From Arcticibacter svalbardensis MN12-7 (GTDB lineage Bacteria; Bacteroidota; Bacteroidia; Sphingobacteriales; Sphingobacteriaceae): 64,000 nt of DNA. The position numbers were made by a program, and so were the translations under genes. The notes under the pieces were generated by a model, which was not told the DNA's origin, ran no database searches, and was given only the letters and a program-made list of their open reading frames with translations. Shown piece after piece: positions 52,812-63,222 of this stretch (its first letter is position 1; each line of letters begins with the position of its first letter). The stretch is from contig NZ_AQPN01000141.1 in the NCBI RefSeq assembly GCF_000403135.1, forward strand, positions 78,452 through 142,451, read 5' to 3'.

Positions 52812-55800
52812 ATGAAAGCAACCATTAATCATGTATGGCTTATAATGTTAATTATAGCCTTAGCAAACCAAAGTCTTGTTGCCCAGATTAGAATATCTGG
52901 AACAGTTAGAGACATAAAGGGTGAGCAATTGCCCGGTGTCAATGTAGTTCAAAAAAATACGACTAATGGCAATGTTACTGATCAGCAAGGAAGATATACC
53001 CTTGTTTTGAGAAGTGATGCCCCTCAATCGATCGTGTTTAATTATATTGGCTTTGAAGCGCAAGATATTCCGGTTAACGGAAAAGTTAGTATTGATGTGA
53101 TCCTGAAAGAAAAAAGGGAGTCCTTAAATGAGGTTGTTGTGCTTGGTTATACCTCACAAAAGAGATCAAATATAACAGGTGCTGTAAGTTCGGTACGTAT
53201 GGCTGATGTTGAACCCAGGCGAGTGGCTGATGTTGCCCAAGTATTACAGGGACAGGTAGCAGGGGTACAAATTACACAGTCGACAGGTGCTCCGGGTGAA
53301 GGTATTAATATTCGTATCCGCGGTGAAGGTACCTTCGGAGATAACAGCCCGCTATTTATTGTTGATGGTACTCCAACACGCGATATTTCCTTCTTGAATC
53401 CATCTGATATGCAGTCCGTTACTGTACTTAAAGATGCGTCTGCTGCTGCTATTTATGGATCAAGAGCCTCAGCTGGAGTAATCGTCATTACAACCAAGAT
53501 GGGAACAACAGGGAAATCGGTAATAGATGTCAACTATTTCAACGGTATCCAGCAGGTAAGTAACCTCCCAACCATGTTAAATAAAACACAGTACATGGAT
53601 AAAGTTGAGGAAGCATGGAATAACTCAGGGTATCCGGGTACTAACCCTTACACAGGCGATAAAAGCAGAACAGATCTTTCTAATACGAATTGGCTGGATG
53701 AATTATTTGAAACCGGACATTCCCAAAACTTGCAACTAAGCGCAAATGGAGGAAGTGAAAAAGTGAAATATTTATTGTCTGGGGCCTATTATAGTCAGGA
53801 TGGGATAGTAATCTATAAAAACGATCAGTATCAGCGCTTAAATTTCAGATCTAATGTTATTGGTAATCTGAATGACCGTTTAACTGTTGGTTCAAACGTG
53901 CAGTTTACTTACGGAAAGCAAGATAAACTTTCTTCTAAAGGCGATGAACCAGGCATTATTCGTCATGCCTTCATCCGCCCTCCGGTTTTGTCCGTTTTTA
54001 AAAATACAGATGACCCCACCTATTCTAGTACTAATCCTTTTACTGATCTCCCATTTTACAAAGCAGATGGCACTTACGAAAGTAATAAATATGAATTCAG
54101 TAGTAATCCTATCGCTTTGGCTTATTTTACGAATGATAAGAGATCTAACTTTAGAACCTTTGGAAATATTTATGGAGAATATGCATTACTAAAAAATAAA
54201 GACCTAAAATTCAGGACAAATGTTGGTGTTGATTTAAATTTTAGTCACAATAAAGCCTTTAATCAAAATTTTGGAGATGACGATGGTGGTGGTGCTGCTG
54301 AGGATAAAGGATTAGGACGAAAAAATCGGCCCAATTCATTAAATGAAGATCGGGGACAGGAAAGCACTATCACCTGGAACAATACTTTAAATTACAACAA
54401 ATCCATTGAAAAACATGTGTTCAGTGCATTGGTAGGTAGTGAATATATCACCAATCATTCTTCTTCAATTGGAGGCACAAGAAACCGTTTTGAATATACA
54501 CAGGAAGAATTTCAATATCTCGATTATGGAAACTCTTTAACCAACGTATGGAGTTCAGGCTCAGGAGCTGAGTGGACACTCTTCTCTTTGTTTGGATCTG
54601 CAAATTATGCTTACGACTCGAAGTATTTCATTACTGGAAACTTAAGGGCAGATGCATCTTCACGATTTGGGCCAAACAATCAATGGGGTTATTTCCCCTC
54701 TGTATCCGTCGGTTGGAAAGTTTCAGAAGAGAATTTTATGAAATCGGTAAACTGGCTATCTGACCTTAAACTGAGGGCAAGTATTGGAAAGCTAGGAAAC
54801 CAAGAAATCGGTAATTATACCTATTTAACCCTGTTCACAAAAACCGGAGAAGAAGTCAAGCTCCTAAGATATGGTAATCCAGATCTAAAGTGGGAAACTA
54901 CCACTCAAAATAACATAGGTGTTGACTTCGGAATGCTAAAGAATAAAATCTATTTATCTGTAGATTACTTTAAAAAGAAGACTACTGGTATTTTGTTGCC
55001 ATTGTCGCTTCCCCGAATCGTGGGCGATGTTGAGGCTACCATAGTAAATGCCGGAGAGGTAAGCAATTCAGGCTTTGAAGTTGATTTAGGGTATCGTAAT
55101 AGTGACAGGGCATTCCGGTATAGTATAAGTGGTAATATAGGTACATTAACCAATCGCGTCGATAAGTTGCATCCAAACTTGCCAAATATTATAGGCCAGG
55201 TTACTAAAACTGAGGTTGGTCATCCACTTAATTCCTTGTATGGTTTCAAAATGGATGGTATTTATCAAAATCAAGCGGAAATTGATGATTACCTTTTTGG
55301 AACTGTAAATCCTTCAGAACTTCCTGGAGATATTAAATTTAAAGATTTTAATGGTGATGGAATTATTAATGATCAGGACAGAGCTTATATAGGAAACCCT
55401 AATCCTAAATTCTCTTACGGTATAAACTTGTCTGCAAGTTATAAAGGTTTCGATTTTTCAGCTTTACTTCAAGGTGTAGGAGGAGTAGATAAATACAATG
55501 ACCTAAAGAAAATTATAGATTATGATTCTCGTCCATTCAACCACTCCATACGGGTATTGGATAGCTGGCATGGGGAAGGAACAAGTAATACAATACCACG
55601 CTCCACTTTCAATGACAATGGAAGCAGTAAAACATCCAGTATTTTCGTTGAGGATGCTTCCTATATGCGTTTAAAAAATATTGAACTTGGTTATTCATTC
55701 AGGTCCATACTTGCTAAATCTAAACTGAATGTTCAAAATATTCGCTTTTATGTATCCGGACAGAATCTGTTTACAGTAACTGACTACACAGGTTTGGATC

Positions 55801-55880
55801 CCGAATCAACCGATATTTTGGATAAGGGTACTTACCCGCAATCAAGAGCAATTCTGTTTGGTGTAAATGTTAAGTTTTAA
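52812..55880 (+). CDS. SusC-like TonB-dependent outer-membrane transporter
   Basis: This 1022-residue protein imports oligosaccharides through the outer membrane with its SusD partner. It has a signal peptide ending near residue 24, a carboxypeptidase-like domain (ISGTVRDIKGEQLPGVNVV), the TonB box region (LNEVVVLGYTSQKR) and the plug (GAVSSVRMADVEP, LQGQVAGVQI, RIRGEGTFGDNSPLFIVDG, LKDASAAAIYGSRASAGVIVITT). A 22-strand barrel then ends in an aromatic residue (VNVKF). There is no N-terminal FecR-signalling domain, which fits control by the hybrid sensor rather than a sigma/anti-sigma pair. Confidence 0.96.
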   Translation: MKATINHVWLIMLIIALANQSLVAQIRISGTVRDIKGEQLPGVNVVQKNTTNGNVTDQQGRYTLVLRSDAPQSIVFNYIGFEAQDIPVNGKVSIDVILKEKRESLNEVVVLGYTSQKRSNITGAVSSVRMADVEPRRVADVAQVLQGQVAGVQITQSTGAPGEGINIRIRGEGTFGDNSPLFIVDGTPTRDISFLNPSDMQSVTVLKDASAAAIYGSRASAGVIVITTKMGTTGKSVIDVNYFNGIQQVSNLPTMLNKTQYMDKVEEAWNNSGYPGTNPYTGDKSRTDLSNTNWLDELFETGHSQNLQLSANGGSEKVKYLLSGAYYSQDGIVIYKNDQYQRLNFRSNVIGNLNDRLTVGSNVQFTYGKQDKLSSKGDEPGIIRHAFIRPPVLSVFKNTDDPTYSSTNPFTDLPFYKADGTYESNKYEFSSNPIALAYFTNDKRSNFRTFGNIYGEYALLKNKDLKFRTNVGVDLNFSHNKAFNQNFGDDDGGGAAEDKGLGRKNRPNSLNEDRGQESTITWNNTLNYNKSIEKHVFSALVGSEYITNHSSSIGGTRNRFEYTQEEFQYLDYGNSLTNVWSSGSGAEWTLFSLFGSANYAYDSKYFITGNLRADASSRFGPNNQWGYFPSVSVGWKVSEENFMKSVNWLSDLKLRASIGKLGNQEIGNYTYLTLFTKTGEEVKLLRYGNPDLKWETTTQNNIGVDFGMLKNKIYLSVDYFKKKTTGILLPLSLPRIVGDVEATIVNAGEVSNSGFEVDLGYRNSDRAFRYSISGNIGTLTNRVDKLHPNLPNIIGQVTKTEVGHPLNSLYGFKMDGIYQNQAEIDDYLFGTVNPSELPGDIKFKDFNGDGIINDQDRAYIGNPNPKFSYGINLSASYKGFDFSALLQGVGGVDKYNDLKKIIDYDSRPFNHSIRVLDSWHGEGTSNTIPRSTFNDNGSSKTSSIFVEDASYMRLKNIELGYSFRSILAKSKLNVQNIRFYVSGQNLFTVTDYTGLDPESTDILDKGTYPQSRAILFGVNVKF

Positions 55881-55903
55881 CTCAATCAATTAAAAATACA
55901 AAT

Positions 55904-57388
55904 ATGAAAGTCATATATATGATAGCAATTCTGGCAATTGTAACTGTTGCTGGTTGTGAAAAGGAATTAAATAAAGAACCAATAGGATTGATAACATCCA
56001 ATCAAGATGAAACAGACCCGAAGTTGGGTACTGTAGTCTCCTCAGTGACATCATCCTATAAAATGTTGGCAAGTACCCTTAATATCATTGGACAATGGGG
56101 TTGGGACGACGGTACTGTTCTACGGAATGATTTTATTTTGCAGGATATTGCATCAGGGGACATGCAGAAGAAATGGAACCCAGATGGAGATCAGGCATGG
56201 ATGGATGAATTTTCAAAATTTAATTTTACAGCATCTAACGGTGGCTTCAATGGCTTGTGGAGTTATGATTTTGAGGGAGTTTCACGAAGCAATAGAGCCA
56301 TTGGGTATTTAACAAATGAAACTGTTATTGGCAAAATAGGTATGGATGAAGCCATGAAAAATAAGCTCCTGGCGCAGTGTTATTTTTTAAGAGCATTTTA
56401 TTATTTTGATCTCGTAAATAACTTTGGTGATGTCCCCTTAATCACTAAGCCACTTAAAAATTTCGCGGAAGCCTATGAAGTAGCTACCAGGGTTCCACAA
56501 GCTCAGATTTGGGAACAAATAAGTGCAGATCTTGCTTTAGCTAAACCATTGCTGCCTGCTTCAAAGTATATTGATGATGCAGAAAAGTGGAGGGTATCTA
56601 AGGGTGCAGTAATTGCTTTACAGGCAAAAGTGGCTCTTTACAATAAAAAATGGCAGGAAGTGATTGCAGATATCAACGAACTTGAGACACTAGGCTACTA
56701 TAGCCTAAATGCAAACTACTTCGATAATTTTAGTGTAGCAAAGGAATTTAACGATAACGAGGTAATTTTTGCTTATGATCATCAATCGGCAAAAACACCC
56801 GCTATGGGAAACGGGCTTTGTGCCCTTGCCGGCTGGGGCTTTATTGCACCAACCACTAATTTTATTAATTCATTTGAAGCTAATGATCCAAGATTGGGGT
56901 ATACGGTTGACGTTCAGACACAGAATGTCTATAAGATCTTTGGTGAATTAAATAGCAGCAATAAAGGCAATGAAGATTCTCCAAGTAATAAAATATTTAT
57001 TCGCTGGGCAGACGTGATTTTATGGAAGGCTGAAGCATTACTTGAAACTGGAGATTATCCAGCCGCAATAGCAATAATTAATAACATTAGGACTCGGGCA
57101 AGAAACACGGTAACAGCAAATGGAACCATAACTCCAGCTGGCACACTTCCAAACAGGAATGTTTTATCAACTGATAAAACTCAAATCAAAGATTGGTTAG
57201 TTAAGGAAAGGAGATCAGAATTAGGCTTTGAATCTCAACGATTTAATGACCTGAAGAGATGGGGATTAGCAAAAGATTTCTTAAAGTCTTTGGGTGTGAA
57301 TTTCCAGGACCGCAATTATGTATATCCTATTCCTCAAGGTGAGATTGACAAATCCGGTGGAACCATAGCACAAAATCCAAACTATTAA
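55904..57388 (+). CDS. SusD/RagB-like surface glycan-binding lipoprotein
   Basis: The 494-residue protein is the lid and glycan-binding partner of the SusC transporter. The lipoprotein signal ends in VTVAGC near residue 18. The SusD N-terminal region shows LLAQCYFLRAFYYFDLVNNFGDVPLIT near residue 150. The C-terminal region has FIRWADVILWKAEALLETGDY, VKERRSELGFESQRFNDLKRWG and YPIPQGEID. All are canonical. It follows SusC by 23 bases. The sugar bound cannot be read directly; the GH130 gene downstream suggests mannosides. Confidence 0.96.
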   Translation: MKVIYMIAILAIVTVAGCEKELNKEPIGLITSNQDETDPKLGTVVSSVTSSYKMLASTLNIIGQWGWDDGTVLRNDFILQDIASGDMQKKWNPDGDQAWMDEFSKFNFTASNGGFNGLWSYDFEGVSRSNRAIGYLTNETVIGKIGMDEAMKNKLLAQCYFLRAFYYFDLVNNFGDVPLITKPLKNFAEAYEVATRVPQAQIWEQISADLALAKPLLPASKYIDDAEKWRVSKGAVIALQAKVALYNKKWQEVIADINELETLGYYSLNANYFDNFSVAKEFNDNEVIFAYDHQSAKTPAMGNGLCALAGWGFIAPTTNFINSFEANDPRLGYTVDVQTQNVYKIFGELNSSNKGNEDSPSNKIFIRWADVILWKAEALLETGDYPAAIAIINNIRTRARNTVTANGTITPAGTLPNRNVLSTDKTQIKDWLVKERRSELGFESQRFNDLKRWGLAKDFLKSLGVNFQDRNYVYPIPQGEIDKSGGTIAQNPNY

Positions 57389-57436
57389 ACGTAACCATTA
57401 AATTATTTGTGGTTCTAGAAATTTATTCTCAAGATA

Positions 57437-58489
57437 ATGACAGATATTGCTAAACGATTTTCTCAAAATCCACTTATATCACCTAAAGATTTGGTTCCAA
57501 GCAGACCTGGATTGGAAATCACTTGTTTACTAAATCCAGGCGTATTTACTTTCCAGGATAAAACATGGCTACTTGTTCGTGTAGCAGAACGCCCACATCA
57601 GCAAGACGGAATCATTTCTTTTCCTGTGCTCCAAAAGAATGGGATAGAAATAATAGAAATAAACGCAAATGATCCCGACTTGAATAAAGATGATCCACGG
57701 GTTCTTAAATACAAGGGGGTTGATTATCTAACCACTTTGTCTCACCTCCGCCTGTTATGCAGCGATGATGGCATCCGCTTTTATGAACCCGAAGGGTATC
57801 CCATTTTACAGGGAGAAACAGACCAGGAAGCCTTTGGTGTGGAAGATTGCCGCGTGATCAACATAGAAGAAACTTATTATTTAACCTACACGGCAGTATC
57901 CGGACAAGGAGTAGGTGTGGGTTTACGTAAGACCCAGGATTGGAAAACTTTTACATCAGAGGGCATGATCCTGCCTCCGCATAATAAGGACTGTGCCATT
58001 TTTGAAGAAAAGATAAACGGTAATTTCTACGCCTTGCATCGTCCCAGTAGTGTTGACATTGGGGGTAACTATATCTGGATCGCCCAGTCGCCTGATGGAA
58101 TCCATTGGGGGAAACATAAGTGTATCATAAGGACAAGGAAAGACAGCTGGGACAGCGCAAGAGTGGGAGCAGGAGCTGCCCCAATTAAAACACCCCAAGG
58201 ATGGCTGGAAATTTACCATGGAGCGAATAGCAATCACCAATATTGTTTAGGTGCCTTTTTACTTGATCTCGATGATCCCTCCATTGTATTGGCAAGAACC
58301 GAAGAACCGATCATGGTGCCCACAGAAACTTATGAGTTAAGCGGCTTCTTTGGGTATGTAGTATTCAGCAATGGACATGTGGTACATGGCGATGAATTAA
58401 CCATTTATTACGGTGCTGCTGATGAACATGTTTGCGGGGCTCAATTTTCTATAACCGAAATACTAACCGCCTTAACTTATGCATCATGA
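57437..58489 (+). CDS. GH130-family beta-mannoside phosphorylase or hydrolase
   Basis: This 350-residue protein has the five-bladed propeller of GH130. VEDCRVINIEETYYLTYTA near residue 140 contains the family's catalytic Asp. FEEKINGNFYALHRPSS near 185, GAGAAPIKTPQGWLEIYHGA near 248 and TIYYGAADEHVC near 327 are typical. GH130 enzymes mostly phosphorolyse beta-1,4-linked mannosides; one branch hydrolyses beta-1,2-mannosides. The phosphate-site residues cannot be judged safely by eye. No signal peptide is present, so it acts in the cytoplasm on a disaccharide brought in by the next gene product, whose start overlaps its stop. Confidence 0.92.
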   Translation: MTDIAKRFSQNPLISPKDLVPSRPGLEITCLLNPGVFTFQDKTWLLVRVAERPHQQDGIISFPVLQKNGIEIIEINANDPDLNKDDPRVLKYKGVDYLTTLSHLRLLCSDDGIRFYEPEGYPILQGETDQEAFGVEDCRVINIEETYYLTYTAVSGQGVGVGLRKTQDWKTFTSEGMILPPHNKDCAIFEEKINGNFYALHRPSSVDIGGNYIWIAQSPDGIHWGKHKCIIRTRKDSWDSARVGAGAAPIKTPQGWLEIYHGANSNHQYCLGAFLLDLDDPSIVLARTEEPIMVPTETYELSGFFGYVVFSNGHVVHGDELTIYYGAADEHVCGAQFSITEILTALTYAS

Positions 58490-59781
58490 TGAACAAACTT
58501 AATGCTGAATTAGCACATTTCAAGGCACAATCACATAATTTCAAAATCCTCACCTTAACCAACTTAATCTACAGTATCGTTTTACCGGTGATCGACATTT
58601 TTGTTGCCGCCTATGTTATGCGAAGTTCCAATGATCCGGTTAAAGTGGTCGTATACCAGCTCACCATATATACAGGTATCCCACTTACCTTTTTAATCAA
58701 TGGCTGGTTGCTTAATCACTTTCCAATTAAGGTGCTGTACTCCTTAGGAATGGTATTGAGCGGCATCTCCATGATGATCATGATGTCATTAAAGACGCTT
58801 GACATCACAGGAATAGGAATCGCCGGTATCGTAATGGGCATGTCTTTCGGATTCTATTGGGCCAATAGGGACTTTCTAGCTTTAGCTACCACGAACGATG
58901 ACAACCGCAATTACTATTATGGATTGGAAACCTTCTTTTATACCATTATTGCAGTAATTATACCGGTTCTTATTGGTTGGTTCATAGAACTATGGGCAAG
59001 TTCAGGTGATGCAAAACTCGCTTATATCATGGTTACCGGAATCGTGTTTTTGGTCACCATAGCCGCTTCGGTGATGTGTTTTAAAGGTGAATTTATCAAT
59101 CCCACGAATAAAAAGTTTATCTATTTCAAATTTCACCCCTATTGGTACCGATTAATGTTCCTGGCTGTATTGAAAGGTTTGGTGCAAGGTTTTCTGGTTA
59201 CCGCACCGGCTATGCTAATCATGTTGCTTCTTGGTAAAGAAGGGGCGTTGGGAACAGCCCAATCTGTAGGGGCTGTTTTTGCTGCTGTACTCATGTACAT
59301 CATTGGGCGTAATACTACTCCGGAGCATCGGATCTATGTATTTGGCACTGGTTTAGTTTTATTTACAATTGCTGCATTGATTAATGGCATCTTATTTAAT
59401 GCAACAGGTGTGATTCTATTTATGCTTTTTCTTCTGTTAGCCAAACCCTTATTGGATCTCGCTTATTTTCCTATCCAGTTTAGCGTTATTGACATCCTCA
59501 CTAAAAAGGAGAAAAGGAGTGAGTTTGCCTATATCCTGAATCATGAAGCCGGGTTATATGTAGGCCGGTTAACCGGGGCAGGAACCTTTCTCATCCTGGC
59601 CTATTATTTTTCAAATGAAATTGCCTTGCGGTATGCCATTATAATTGTCGCAGTGCTCCAGTTAAGTTCGTTTTGGGTGGCCAAAGGGATTATTAAAAAG
59701 GGGAAAATAATGAATGTGGAATTGGAATTAGAGAACAGTAGCTTAACTAAAACAATTACACCTAATCATTCTATTCTTTAA
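58486..59781 (+). CDS. MFS sugar transporter
   Basis: This 432-residue inner-membrane protein has 11-12 hydrophobic segments in the MFS pattern. I place the start at ATG 58486, overlapping the GH130 stop by four bases; a frame from 58432 would begin inside that gene. FLINGWLLNHFPIKVLYSLG and GMSFGFYWANRDFLALAT lie in the first half. GH130 enzymes of Bacteroidota are often paired with a transporter of this type that brings the disaccharide substrate into the cytoplasm, and the overlap supports that pairing here. Confidence 0.9.
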   Translation: MMNKLNAELAHFKAQSHNFKILTLTNLIYSIVLPVIDIFVAAYVMRSSNDPVKVVVYQLTIYTGIPLTFLINGWLLNHFPIKVLYSLGMVLSGISMMIMMSLKTLDITGIGIAGIVMGMSFGFYWANRDFLALATTNDDNRNYYYGLETFFYTIIAVIIPVLIGWFIELWASSGDAKLAYIMVTGIVFLVTIAASVMCFKGEFINPTNKKFIYFKFHPYWYRLMFLAVLKGLVQGFLVTAPAMLIMLLLGKEGALGTAQSVGAVFAAVLMYIIGRNTTPEHRIYVFGTGLVLFTIAALINGILFNATGVILFMLFLLLAKPLLDLAYFPIQFSVIDILTKKEKRSEFAYILNHEAGLYVGRLTGAGTFLILAYYFSNEIALRYAIIIVAVLQLSSFWVAKGIIKKGKIMNVELELENSSLTKTITPNHSIL

Positions 59782-59806
59782 ATAGATCAAGATAAATTAA
59801 ACCAAC

Positions 59807-61546
59807 ATGATTAAACTTAAACGGAGTGCCGCACTCACGGTTCTACAACTATTTATTACTGTTTTTTCTTTCGCGCAAGTACAACAAATTCGGCTCAACA
59901 GGGTAGATAGCATGGCAAATATGCCACAGCCACTCCAGATCATTGATTGGAAAGATATGGCGCTAAATTTTGACCGGACCATTTACGATTTTAATGCCAC
60001 AGGCAAATATTGGCCAATGGTTTGGATGGATAGTACCGGAAAGAATTTTGATCAGCCTGTAATGGGAATCTATACCGCAGTAGGTGACGTGCGACAAGGT
60101 AAAAGTCATAACAAAGGCATGTTCCATGAGGCATTGGCCAATATGGGTTCTGTTTTGGGCGCTACATTAGTGGGGCTGGATAAAAGCAAGCAAAATGGGC
60201 TGAATTATGTCGGCATGCTCAAAAACTATTTCAATAAAGATACCGGCTGGGATATCATGATGAACAATACCGCACCCGAAGTCGCCTTACTTGGTGGAGG
60301 TTATGGCCGCGATTGGTGGTATGATGTATACCCTAATCTGTTGTTTTATGCCATTTATGACCAGTACCCGCAAGAGCTTGATTTTGACTTTATGGGTAAA
60401 AGCATCGCTGAAAAGTTCTTTAAAGCCGATTCTGTTTTGAATGGTAATTACAATTATTCCTATTTTGATTATGGGAAGATGAAACCTTTTAAAACACAGA
60501 TCTGTGCACAACCTGATGCTGCCGCCGGACATGCTTATGTCTTGTATGCAGCCTATAAGAAGTATGGCGATCCGCGTTACCTGAAAGGTGCTATCAGTTC
60601 GATGAAGGCGCTTGAAAGTCAGCAAATTAATCCAACCTATGAATTGCTAATGCCTTTTGGAGCTTATATGGCAGCCCGGATGAATGCAGAGCAGGGAACC
60701 AATTTTGATGTGCAGAAAATGCTGAACTGGACATTTGATGGTACTGCTGTATGTCGTGAAGGCTGGGGTTTTCTGGTTGGTAACTGGAATGGTTTTGATA
60801 TTTCCGGAACGGTTGGGAGTACAGTAGACCATGGAGGGTATGCTTTTTTAATGAACACTTTTGATGCCGCATGGCCATTAGTGCCCTTAGTAAGATACCA
60901 ACAGGGGTATGCGCATGCCATCGGAAAATGGATGTTGAATGCCGTAAACGCCTCCCGTTTATTCTATCCGCAATACATGCCAAAGGATCACCAGACCATT
61001 CCAGAGTATGCCGCTGTAACTAAAGGAGTCATCGCTTATGAAGGTTTTGCTAAAAGCTCTACCTTCGATTCTTTGTATCAGACCTTGAAAGCACCAGTAG
61101 CACAAGGTGATGGTCCTAAGTGGGTGCCCGGACAGAATCCTGAAGTTTCCCAGTTTAGCGTTTATGGAAGTGCACATGCCGGCATCTTTGGCAGTATGGT
61201 GAAAAATACAGAAGTGAATGGAATCCTAAGGTTGGACCTTCTTGCAACTGATTTTTACAGACAGGATGCTTATCCTACTTTCTTGTACTATAACCCTTAT
61301 CATACGGCTAAAAGTATCTTTTTCAAGCTCCCTGCCGCTAAAGTAAAGAAGAATAGAACGGACATTTATGATCTGGTCTCCCAAAAGTTTATCGCTCGCA
61401 ATCTCGCTTCAGGATCTAATGTTAATATTCCTGCTTTAGAATCGGTCGTATTGGTTTGTGTCCCTACCGGATCGGTTAAAACTGTTCAGGATAATAAACT
61501 AATGTTTGGAGGTGTTGTCGTGGATTATAGCTATAAGAAAAACTAA
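59807..61546 (+). CDS. Secreted toroid-like protein of unknown activity
   Basis: The 579-residue product has a signal peptide (ALTVLQLFITVFSFAQ). Most of the chain looks like an alpha/alpha toroid: AAAGHAYVLYAAYKKYGDPRYLKGAISSM, LLMPFGAYMAARMNAE, and GYAHAIGKWMLNAVNASRLFYP. A small beta domain ends the protein (residues ~480-579). Such toroids include polysaccharide lyases and several hydrolases, but I recognise no specific family or catalytic motif. It lies 25 bases after the transporter gene and should be cotranscribed with the utilisation locus, acting in the periplasm or outside. Confidence 0.65.
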   Translation: MIKLKRSAALTVLQLFITVFSFAQVQQIRLNRVDSMANMPQPLQIIDWKDMALNFDRTIYDFNATGKYWPMVWMDSTGKNFDQPVMGIYTAVGDVRQGKSHNKGMFHEALANMGSVLGATLVGLDKSKQNGLNYVGMLKNYFNKDTGWDIMMNNTAPEVALLGGGYGRDWWYDVYPNLLFYAIYDQYPQELDFDFMGKSIAEKFFKADSVLNGNYNYSYFDYGKMKPFKTQICAQPDAAAGHAYVLYAAYKKYGDPRYLKGAISSMKALESQQINPTYELLMPFGAYMAARMNAEQGTNFDVQKMLNWTFDGTAVCREGWGFLVGNWNGFDISGTVGSTVDHGGYAFLMNTFDAAWPLVPLVRYQQGYAHAIGKWMLNAVNASRLFYPQYMPKDHQTIPEYAAVTKGVIAYEGFAKSSTFDSLYQTLKAPVAQGDGPKWVPGQNPEVSQFSVYGSAHAGIFGSMVKNTEVNGILRLDLLATDFYRQDAYPTFLYYNPYHTAKSIFFKLPAAKVKKNRTDIYDLVSQKFIARNLASGSNVNIPALESVVLVCVPTGSVKTVQDNKLMFGGVVVDYSYKKN

Positions 61547-61595
61547 AAACTCTAAACTAAAAACGCTTATCAAGTTTGCAATTTGTTACATAATG

Positions 61596-61637
61596 ACAAA
61601 CAAATAGGTCGCAACATTTTGCCACTTATTTGTTTGT
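61596..61637. repeat. 11-bp inverted repeat before the GT39-type gene
   Basis: ACAAACAAATA (61596-61606) pairs perfectly with TATTTGTTTGT (61627-61637) around a 20-base loop. No T tract follows. It lies just before the next gene and could be an operator or a weak end signal of the utilisation operon. Confidence 0.45.
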
Positions 61638-61643
61638 TAGGAT

Positions 61644-63161
61644 ATGCTTTATAACCGGTTGGCTTTTTTGAAGGGGCAGTTCATCACGATCATTTTGTTT
61701 TTTGTGCTGATCAAATTAGCTATCCACTTGCCGTTCAATGGTCGTTACGGATTTCATGCTGATGAGTTATTGTATCTGGCGATGTCTGATGACTTGGCAT
61801 GGGGTTATAAAGAAGGCCCTCCTTTCATTGCCGGAATAGTTTGGTTCAGTGTGCAGCTTTTTGGAGATTCACTATGGGCATTACGGTTAATTCCTACCCT
61901 ATGTGGAGCATCGGTTGTTTTGCTAACAGGTTTGCTAACCGCTAAAATGGGTGGCGGTAAAGTGGCTGTTCTAGTTACCTGTACGGCATTATTATTTGAT
62001 CCTTCCTTTCTCGCAACTGCCTACATGATGCAGCCAGTTGTTTTCGATCAGTTATTCTGGCTTTTGAGTGTCTTTCTGCTGATTAAATATATTCAGTCCC
62101 AAAACAGTCGCAATCTGATTTATCTGGGATTAGTTGTTGGCATCGGCATGATGAATAAAGTAACGATCGGTTTATACCTGCTGACCTTAATTTTTGCCCT
62201 TCTCTTATCACCTCAACGAAAATTGCTTTTTAATAGATATTGGCTTTATGCTGCAGGAATAAGTTTGCTGATTTTTCTTCCACATTTAATATGGCAGGTG
62301 ATCCATCATTTTCCTATCATTCAGCAATTTAATGAATTAAGAACCAATTACTGGTCGCACACCAGTACTTTACAACTTGTTAAACAATTGTTTTTAGCCC
62401 ATGGGGCTTCCGGATCGGTATGTTTCGCTGGTCTTCTCTTCCTGTTTCTGTCTCCTGAGTGCCGATCCTATCGTTTTATTGCGCTCGGTTTTGTGTTCTT
62501 GCAGATCGTGCTGCTGCTCATTCAGGGGAAAACGTATTATTCATTTGGTGCCTTTCCCGTATTATTTGCTGTAGGTGGCATCTGTTACGAACAACTTTTC
62601 CTGATGTATAAAAAACCAGCTTTAAGGCATGCTTTTTTCAGTATGCTGGTTATCCTGGGACTAATTTCAATTCCTGCTGCTGTGCCGGTTCTGTCTTTAA
62701 GAAACACAGTCCTATACTTTGAATCGATGAAAAAATATTCAGGGATTCAATTGCCACTAAAATGGGATGACGGCACCTATCATACCCTTACGCAATATTA
62801 TGGACAGATGCTGGGTTGGGAGTTACTTGCAAAGGAGACCGCTTTCCTATACCAATCTTTGCCTGAAAATCAACAAATAACTACTGTTATCGTAACCGAT
62901 AATTACCAGCAAGCGGGAGCCATTTCTCATTTTGGGAAAATGTATCAGTTTCCGCCCTCTGTTTCCAGGATGCCAAGTTTCTTTTCACATGGTATTGTGA
63001 AACGTCTGCCGGAGTATATCATACAGGTAACGTCTAAAGGTAAGCCAGTACTATTCGATCATACCCAATTAATTGCACAACAAAAGATTACTGAGCCTCA
63101 TTCGGAGATTGATGGTGCTACCATTTATTTGCTCAGGATTAGAAGAGGGTATACTCAATAG
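61644..63161 (+). CDS. GT39-family membrane glycosyltransferase (ArnT/PMT-like)
   Basis: This 505-residue protein has about 11 membrane helices. Its first periplasmic loop reads NGRYGFHADELLYLAMSDDLAWGYKEGPPF, with the acidic residues and Pro-rich end of the GT39 active site, followed by LWALRLIPTLCGASVVLLTG. Relatives use undecaprenyl- or dolichyl-phosphate sugars to modify lipids or proteins on the outer face of the inner membrane. The acceptor cannot be inferred. It is probably not part of the utilisation operon. Confidence 0.88.
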   Translation: MLYNRLAFLKGQFITIILFFVLIKLAIHLPFNGRYGFHADELLYLAMSDDLAWGYKEGPPFIAGIVWFSVQLFGDSLWALRLIPTLCGASVVLLTGLLTAKMGGGKVAVLVTCTALLFDPSFLATAYMMQPVVFDQLFWLLSVFLLIKYIQSQNSRNLIYLGLVVGIGMMNKVTIGLYLLTLIFALLLSPQRKLLFNRYWLYAAGISLLIFLPHLIWQVIHHFPIIQQFNELRTNYWSHTSTLQLVKQLFLAHGASGSVCFAGLLFLFLSPECRSYRFIALGFVFLQIVLLLIQGKTYYSFGAFPVLFAVGGICYEQLFLMYKKPALRHAFFSMLVILGLISIPAAVPVLSLRNTVLYFESMKKYSGIQLPLKWDDGTYHTLTQYYGQMLGWELLAKETAFLYQSLPENQQITTVIVTDNYQQAGAISHFGKMYQFPPSVSRMPSFFSHGIVKRLPEYIIQVTSKGKPVLFDHTQLIAQQKITEPHSEIDGATIYLLRIRRGYTQ

Positions 63162-63222
63162 GAATCTTACCGACCGAAAACCACTATTTACCGAAAATTC
63201 CTATACGTACACCTATTAGCGC

